Of a stretch of DNA of 64,000 nucleotides, positions 59,227 to 64,000 are shown piece by piece. The DNA is taken from positions 434,001-498,000 of the forward strand of contig OZ242297.1 of NCBI GenBank assembly GCA_965207755.1, read 5' to 3'. The stretch is from Aldehydirespirator sp028819505 (GTDB taxonomy: Bacteria; Actinomycetota; Acidimicrobiia; Acidimicrobiales; Aldehydirespiratoraceae). Numbering within the stretch: position 1 is the first letter of the stretch; each line of letters opens with the position of its first letter. Made by a program: the position numbers and the translations under genes. Below the pieces are notes generated by a model that saw only the letters and a program-made list of their open reading frames with translations, ran no database searches and was not told the origin of the DNA.

Positions 59227-62200
59227 ATGTGCGGGATAGTCGCCGTCGTGCGCCGCCCGTCGACGCGGCCGGTCCCCGGCGCCGCCGACGTGACCGGCAT
59301 GGTCGAGGCGGCCGTGACCGCCCTGTCGGACGCCGCCGCCTTGGCCGGAGGGCGTCTGGGGGACATCGCGCAACAGTTGGGACCCGCGGCCGAGCGGTTG
59401 CACGCCGCCAACGGGCTCTTGGGCGGGGTGGCCGGCTTGCGCCTCCTGATCGAGTCGCCAGAGGTGGCCGGCACCCTCAGGGACCTCATCGATGGCGCGA
59501 CCGCTTCGGTGGCTGCCCTGGAGGCCCGGCTGGATGCCGACACGACGCTCGATCCAGTCGAGCTGGAGCACCTGAACGAGCAGATGGTGCGAGTCCGCGA
59601 CGGACTGTGGGCTCTCGGACGGGACCGGCTGGGCGCCGCCCACGCCGTCTCGGAGCTCCTGGCCGGAGTGCGGCTGACCGCCGGTTCGGCGCCGGCCGCG
59701 GTCGAGGCGTGCCTGTCGATCCATCAGGCGCTGTCGGCGCTGGACCGGCTGGAGGTGCGCGGGCGCGACTCGGCCGGGCTGCACCTCCTGATCAGCGGCC
59801 ACGGACTCGACCGCGACGATCCCGTCCTGGCCGCGGCCTTGGAGAGCCGCGGCCACGATCCGTCGTTCGGTTCGGGCTCGGTGCGCCTCGTCGACGGCGT
59901 GCTCAGCATCGTCCACAAGACGGCGGCCGAGATCGGCGAGCTGGGCGACAACACCGCCGCGCTGCGGGCCGAGGTGGCCTCCGACCGTCTGCTGGCCGCC
60001 GCGCTGGCCTCCGCCGGCGCGCGCGTGCTCGTGCTGGCCCACACCCGCTGGGCCTCTGTCGGCATCATCTCCGAGGCGAATGCCCACCCGCTCAACAGCG
60101 AGGTGCTCGGCGAGCGCACGCCGTACGTGGTCGGGGCCGTCAACGGCGACGTGGACAACTACGCCGAGCTGTTCGACGCGGCCGGAGTCCGCGTGCCGCC
60201 CGCGGTCACCACCGACTCCAAGACCGTGCCCGCTCTGATGGGCCGCCGCCTGGCCGAGGGGCTGGCGTCCGGCGAGGCGTTCCGGCGCACCGTGGCGGAG
60301 TGCGAGGGCTCGGTGGCCGTGGCCGTCTGCACTGCGGGCTCGCCCGACCGTCTGCAACTGGCGCTGCGAGGCAGCGGCCAGGCCCTGTACGTCGGTCTGG
60401 GCGACGACGCATTCATCGTGGCCAGCGAGCCCTACGGGGTGGTGGAGGAGACGGCGGAGTATCTCCGCATGGACGGCGAGGCCGTCGCCGCCGGCGCCAA
60501 TCCCAGCACCGGCCGGGGCCAGATCGTCGAGCTGGACGGCAGTCGGGCCGGCCTGATCGAGGGCGTGTCCCGGCATTCCTACGACGGCACTCCGCTCCCG
60601 GTGGCGCCCGGCGAGACATCGACTGCGTCCATCACCACCAGGGACATCGACCGCGGCGATCACCGTCACTACCTGCTGAAGGAGATCGGTGAGGCGCCGG
60701 CGTCGTTCCGCAAGACGCTGCGGGGCAGGATCGTCGACACAGCCGACGGTCCGGGCCTGTCGATCGGCCCGGAGACGCTGCCCGAGGCGGTCCGGTCCGG
60801 GCTGCGGGACGGGCCGGTGTCCAAGGTGCTGGCCATCGGTCAGGGGACCGCGGCGGTGGCGGCGGAGAGCTTCGCCCGATGCCTCCGGACCCTGCTGGCC
60901 GACGCCGGCCGCGCCGGCGCCCTCGACGTGACGGCGCTGCCCGCCACGGAGCTGTCGGCCTTCCACCTGCAGGCCGACATGTCCGGCACGCTGGTGGTCG
61001 CGATCTCGCAGTCGGGCACCACCACCGACACCAACCGCACCGTCGACCTGGTGCGGGCCAGGGGCGGATCGGTGGTGGCCGTCGTCAACCGCCGCAACAG
61101 CGACCTGACCGACCGGGCCGACGGCGTCCTCTACACCTCCGACGGCCGCGACGTGGAGATGAGCGTCGCCTCCACCAAGGCGTTCTACTCCCAGGTGGCC
61201 GCGGGCTGCCTGCTGGCCGTGGCCGCGGCGGGCGAGGTCGCCGGCGAGCGGGGTGCAGCCGCCCGGCGCGGTCTCCTCGAGTCGCTCCGGGCCATGCCCT
61301 CGGTGCTGGAGGCCGTCCTGGAGCGGCGGGCCGCCATAGGCGAGGCCGCTCGCCGTCTCGCTCCGGGCCGGCGCCATTGGGCGGTGGTGGGCAACGGGCC
61401 GAACCAGGTGGCCGCCCGCGAGGTGCGCATCAAGCTCTCGGAGCTGTGCTACATGTCGATCTCGGCCGACGCGACCGAGGACAAGAAGCACATCGACCTG
61501 TCGGCCGAGCCCCTGGTGCTGGTGTGCGCTGCGGGGCTGTCGGGCTCGGTGGCGGACGACGTGGCCAAGGAGGTGGCCATCTTCGGCGCCCATCGGGCCG
61601 CCCCGGTGGTGGTGGCCGACGACGGCGACACCCGCTTCGAGAGCGCGTCGGCGGTGCTCCCGGTGCCCAAGGTGGATCCTCGGCTGGCCTTCCTGCCCGC
61701 CACCATGGTGGGCCACCTCTTCGGCTACGAGGCCGCCCTGGCCATCGACGCCGGAGCCCGGCCTCTGCGCGAGGCCCGGGCGGCTGTCGAGGCTGCCGCG
61801 GCCCGTCCGGACAGCACTGCCGAGGACGTTCTGAGCCTGGCCCTCCCTACGTTGCGGCAGAGCAGCGCCGCGTTCTCGGCCGGTCTGCAACGCGGCGACT
61901 ACAACGGGCACCTGGAGGCGTCCACCGCGGTGCGCATCGTCACGCTGATGCGCTACGCCGTCGGGCTGGCGCCGCTCGACGGATACGAACTGGAGTTGGG
62001 CCGGGCCGGCACACCAGCCGCGGTGGTCGACGATCTCGAGGCCGCGCTGACCGTCGGGATCGATGAGTTGACCCGCCCGGTCGACGCCATCCGCCACCAG
62101 GCCAAGACCGTCACCGTCGGCATCTCCCGCTCGGACCAGACGCTGCTGCAAGCGCCGCTGATCCGGGCCGTGCTGGCCACAGGCGCACCCAGGGACAGTC

Positions 62201-62691
62201 TCTCCTACTCCACCATCCGGGCCCTGGCCGATCTCAGCCCGGCGGTGGCCGAGGTGCTGGGCCACACCCGCTACCGGCTGGACGGGCTGGAGGGGATCGC
62301 CGTCGTCGACCAGGGCGGCGTCGCGACCCGGATCACCTCGCGTACGGCTTCCGTCCCTTCACTGACCGGCAGCAAGCGCCGGGTGGCGGGAGAGCGCCGG
62401 GTGCTGGCCGCCCGGGGCCGCCACGACGGGCGCACGGTCGTTTTCGTCCCGGAGGTGGCTGCGGGCGCCACCGTCGGCATCACCCTGCTGCACGTCCGCT
62501 TCGAGGATTCCCTTCCGGCCCCGGCGGCTCGGAGCGTCCTGCAGGGGTACCGCAATCGCTACTCGGAGCTGCGCGACGCGGTGACCGAGACCGAGCCCGC
62601 CTTCGACGACGACCGTCTGGCCGAGATCGCGGTCGTCGATCTGCTGACCGCCCCCATCGGAGACCTAGCCGACCGCTGGCGCTCGGGCTGA
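59227..62691 (+). CDS. Giant GlmS-like glutamine-fructose-6-phosphate aminotransferase
   Basis: A 1154-residue protein nearly twice the usual GlmS length (about 610). The class II amidotransferase begins MCGIVAV with C2 as nucleophile, but about 160 mostly helical residues separate it from RGRDSAGLHL (about 179). HTRWAS (about 272) and NGDVDNY (about 306) follow. SIS domain 1 has IGQGTA (about 537), ISQSGTTTDT and STKAFYSQVA; SIS domain 2 has GNGPNQVAAREVRIKLSELC (about 722) and KKHIDLS in place of KHGPLA. About 280 further residues after about 875 match no part of GlmS. It follows glmM, so glucosamine-6-phosphate synthesis is the likely role, with added regulatory parts; a different sugar substrate is possible. 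Confidence 0.8.
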   Translation: MCGIVAVVRRPSTRPVPGAADVTGMVEAAVTALSDAAALAGGRLGDIAQQLGPAAERLHAANGLLGGVAGLRLLIESPEVAGTLRDLIDGATASVAALEARLDADTTLDPVELEHLNEQMVRVRDGLWALGRDRLGAAHAVSELLAGVRLTAGSAPAAVEACLSIHQALSALDRLEVRGRDSAGLHLLISGHGLDRDDPVLAAALESRGHDPSFGSGSVRLVDGVLSIVHKTAAEIGELGDNTAALRAEVASDRLLAAALASAGARVLVLAHTRWASVGIISEANAHPLNSEVLGERTPYVVGAVNGDVDNYAELFDAAGVRVPPAVTTDSKTVPALMGRRLAEGLASGEAFRRTVAECEGSVAVAVCTAGSPDRLQLALRGSGQALYVGLGDDAFIVASEPYGVVEETAEYLRMDGEAVAAGANPSTGRGQIVELDGSRAGLIEGVSRHSYDGTPLPVAPGETSTASITTRDIDRGDHRHYLLKEIGEAPASFRKTLRGRIVDTADGPGLSIGPETLPEAVRSGLRDGPVSKVLAIGQGTAAVAAESFARCLRTLLADAGRAGALDVTALPATELSAFHLQADMSGTLVVAISQSGTTTDTNRTVDLVRARGGSVVAVVNRRNSDLTDRADGVLYTSDGRDVEMSVASTKAFYSQVAAGCLLAVAAAGEVAGERGAAARRGLLESLRAMPSVLEAVLERRAAIGEAARRLAPGRRHWAVVGNGPNQVAAREVRIKLSELCYMSISADATEDKKHIDLSAEPLVLVCAAGLSGSVADDVAKEVAIFGAHRAAPVVVADDGDTRFESASAVLPVPKVDPRLAFLPATMVGHLFGYEAALAIDAGARPLREARAAVEAAAARPDSTAEDVLSLALPTLRQSSAAFSAGLQRGDYNGHLEASTAVRIVTLMRYAVGLAPLDGYELELGRAGTPAAVVDDLEAALTVGIDELTRPVDAIRHQAKTVTVGISRSDQTLLQAPLIRAVLATGAPRDSLSYSTIRALADLSPAVAEVLGHTRYRLDGLEGIAVVDQGGVATRITSRTASVPSLTGSKRRVAGERRVLAARGRHDGRTVVFVPEVAAGATVGITLLHVRFEDSLPAPAARSVLQGYRNRYSELRDAVTETEPAFDDDRLAEIAVVDLLTAPIGDLADRWRSG

Positions 62692-62714
62692 TTGGGGCCC
62701 CTGCGGCCGCTATC

Positions 62715-62905
62715 GGAATTGGCAGCGTCTTGCGCGGTATGCGTGCATTGTGCTGCCAATTCCGAAATGGAGGGGGCCGGCTGACCGAATTGGCAGCGTC
62801 TTGCACGGTATGCGTGCATTGTGCTGCCAATTCCGAAATGGAGGGGGCCGGCTGACCGAATTGGCAGCGTCTTGCACGGTATGCGTGCATTGTGCTGCCA
62901 ATTCC
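62715..62905. repeat. Three tandem copies of the 49-bp inverted-repeat element
   Basis: Copies lie at 62715-62763, 62787-62833 and 62858-62905, with a period of exactly 71 bases. The arms are GGAATTGGCAGC and GCTGCCAATTCC (12 bp perfect in copy 1, 11 bp in copies 2 and 3). The centre is about 25 bases and the two 23-base spacers (beginning GAAATGGAGG) are identical. The array begins 24 bases past the stop of the GlmS-like gene and ends about 40 bases before acpS. Confidence 0.93.
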
Positions 62906-62948
62906 GGGAACGGCGAGACCTCGCCGGGGGCTCGGTATCGTTGTGGAC

Positions 62949-63356
62949 GTGGCGGAGGGTGCGAGCAACCCCGGGAACGCCGGAGTGGTGGGGATCGGCA
63001 CCGACCTGGTCGACGTCGACCGGTTCCGAACCGTGCTCCGGCGGCGCCCATCGGTGGCCGACCGGCTGTTCACGCCCCACGAGCGAACCTACGCGCACCG
63101 GGCCGTCGACCCGGCCGCCCGGCTGGCCGCCCGCTTCGCGGCCAAGGAGGCGGCCCTCAAGGCCCTCGGCTACGGGTTGGGCGGGATGCGCATGGCCGAG
63201 ATCGAGGTGGTCCGCGACGACGACGGCCGGCCCGAACTGGTGCTCCACGGTCAGGCCCGTTCGACCGCGGCCGGCCACGGCGTCAGCCGCTGGCTCGTCT
63301 CCCTGTCGCATACCGACCATCTCGCCCAGGCGACCGTCGTCGCGCTGGCTCGATGA
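62949..63356 (+). CDS. acpS: Holo-[acyl-carrier-protein] synthase
   Basis: A 135-residue enzyme that attaches 4'-phosphopantetheine to acyl carrier protein. GIGTDLVDVDRFRTVLRR carries the magnesium-binding Asp, and ARFAAKEAALKALGYG is the second signature; VSLSHTDHLAQATVVA ends the fold. GTG 62949 is chosen because TATCGT lies seven bases before it, a leaderless arrangement; GTG 62943 or the inner GTGs near 62986 are alternatives. It overlaps the next gene by ATGA. Confidence 0.92.
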   Translation: MAEGASNPGNAGVVGIGTDLVDVDRFRTVLRRRPSVADRLFTPHERTYAHRAVDPAARLAARFAAKEAALKALGYGLGGMRMAEIEVVRDDDGRPELVLHGQARSTAAGHGVSRWLVSLSHTDHLAQATVVALAR

Positions 63357-64000
63357 TTCCGGTCGTTGCGCCGGCTCGGATGGCCGAGATCGACGCCGCC
63401 GCGCCCGAACCCGTCGACGTGCTGATCGAGCGGGCCGGAGCGGCTGTGGCCCGGGCCGCGGCCGAGGTGATGGGCGGACGGCTCGGACAGCGGGTCGTGG
63501 TGCTGGCCGGTCCCGGCAACAACGGCGCCGACGGCAGGGCCGCCGCCCGCCGGTTGCGCCGGCGCGGGGCGCGGGTTCGCGTCTTCTCCGCCAGCGATGC
63601 TCCCGAGACGCTGCCGGCTGCGGACCTCTACATCGACGCGGCCTTCGGCACCGGTCTGTCAAGGCCCTACACCCCGCCGCGGAGAGGCCGGCCCGACGCG
63701 CCGGTGCTGGCCGTCGACATACCCAGCGGTCTCGACGGCCTGACCGGCGTGTCGCTGGGCGGCCCGGTGTGGCCGGCACGGCGCACGGTCACCTTCGCGG
63801 CACTCAAGCCGGGCCTGCTGTTCGGCGAGGGTCCGGCCGCCTGCGGGGATACGACCGTGGCCGATATCGGCCTCGCCGTCGACGATGACGATGGCGACGC
63901 GTGCGGGCTGATGACCGACGCCGACATCGGGTCGCTGCCCGCGGGCACCGGCGCCACCCACAAGTGGCACTCCGCCGCTCTGGTCGTGGCCGGCTCGCCG
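63353..64000 (+). CDS. nnrD: Bifunctional NAD(P)HX epimerase/dehydratase, partial
   Basis: The first 216 codons of a YjeF-type repair enzyme that restores hydrated NAD(P)H. The epimerase domain has GPGNNGADGRAAARRL, DAAFGTGLSR, VLAVDIPSGLDG and TVTFAALKPGLLF. HKWHSAALVVAGSP at the very edge is the opening of the ATP/ADP-dependent dehydratase domain, so the protein is the two-domain form. It is cut by the window end. The N-terminal region is shorter than usual, and the GG of the motif GNNGGDG is GA. ATG 63353 overlaps the acpS stop. Confidence 0.88.
   Translation, partial: MIPVVAPARMAEIDAAAPEPVDVLIERAGAAVARAAAEVMGGRLGQRVVVLAGPGNNGADGRAAARRLRRRGARVRVFSASDAPETLPAADLYIDAAFGTGLSRPYTPPRRGRPDAPVLAVDIPSGLDGLTGVSLGGPVWPARRTVTFAALKPGLLFGEGPAACGDTTVADIGLAVDDDDGDACGLMTDADIGSLPAGTGATHKWHSAALVVAGSP

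Noticed and set aside
58666..62265. A 1199-codon open frame on the minus strand opposite glmM and the GlmS-like gene
   Set aside because: It mirrors the codon pattern of the real genes, is rich in Gly/Arg/His/Gln, and shows no family motif. Long antisense frames are expected at 70% GC.
62715..62905. CRISPR array
   Set aside because: There are only three units, the spacers are identical, and the repeat is a long hairpin with a lone copy elsewhere. No cas gene is nearby.
62715..62905. Insertion-sequence ends or MITE
   Set aside because: No transposase and no target-site duplication is visible, and the tandem 71-base period is unlike MITE insertion. It cannot be excluded as a REP-type element.

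Overview
The window is about 70% G+C, dense in genes, and rich in GTG starts, stop/start overlaps of one or four bases, and apparent leaderless promoters (a TANNNT box six or seven bases before the start codon). Together with the ribosomal-protein gene order and the short, lid-less adenylate kinase, this points to an Actinomycetota genome, plausibly an uncultured Acidimicrobiia-like lineage. That placement is inference; no rRNA or tRNA gene was recognised.

Region 1 (1-29,729) is a catabolic and uptake region. It holds a CoA transferase, a BadI/MenB-like crotonase, an MFS permease, two metal-dependent amidohydrolase-fold enzymes (PDC-hydrolase-like and ACMSD-like), two Gfo/Idh/MocA dehydrogenases, a fumarylacetoacetate-hydrolase-family enzyme, an enolase-superfamily enzyme, a 3-hydroxyisobutyrate-dehydrogenase-like protein, two aldehyde dehydrogenases, an SDR, an FAD monooxygenase, an alpha/beta-fold protein without its nucleophile, a cyclase-family enzyme, a PPOX-fold protein, a ThDP enzyme, a serine hydrolase, an acyl-CoA ligase and a Liv-type ABC importer packed into three polypeptides. 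This set suits ring opening and CoA-dependent breakdown of a cyclic or aromatic acid, but the substrate cannot be read from the sequence. AT-rich palindromes built on ATCATATATGAT lie in four of the promoter gaps and look like the operators of one local repressor. Two patches (9,610-9,792 and 18,950-19,572) hold decayed genes.

Region 2 (30,009-55,726) is the translation cluster: fusA, tuf, rpsJ, then rplC through rplQ and truA in the usual S10-spc-alpha order, with secY, adk, infA and rpoA. It is interrupted between rpsJ and rplC by about 6.3 kb carrying a single-chain restriction-modification enzyme, trpC, a 38-bp direct repeat, a single-chain MNT-HEPN protein and an AI-2E-type permease. Most gaps longer than about 35 bases inside the cluster contain an imperfect copy of the neighbouring gene end or gene start and a 10-19 codon mini-ORF bridging the stop and the next start. 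This recurring pattern is the least expected structure in the window.

Region 3 (55,673-64,000) holds a small membrane/coiled-coil protein, a 640-base gap, rplM-rpsI, glmM, a giant GlmS-like protein of 1154 residues, three tandem copies of a 49-bp inverted-repeat element (a fourth copy lies at 23,023), acpS and the start of a NAD(P)HX epimerase/dehydratase gene cut by the window edge.
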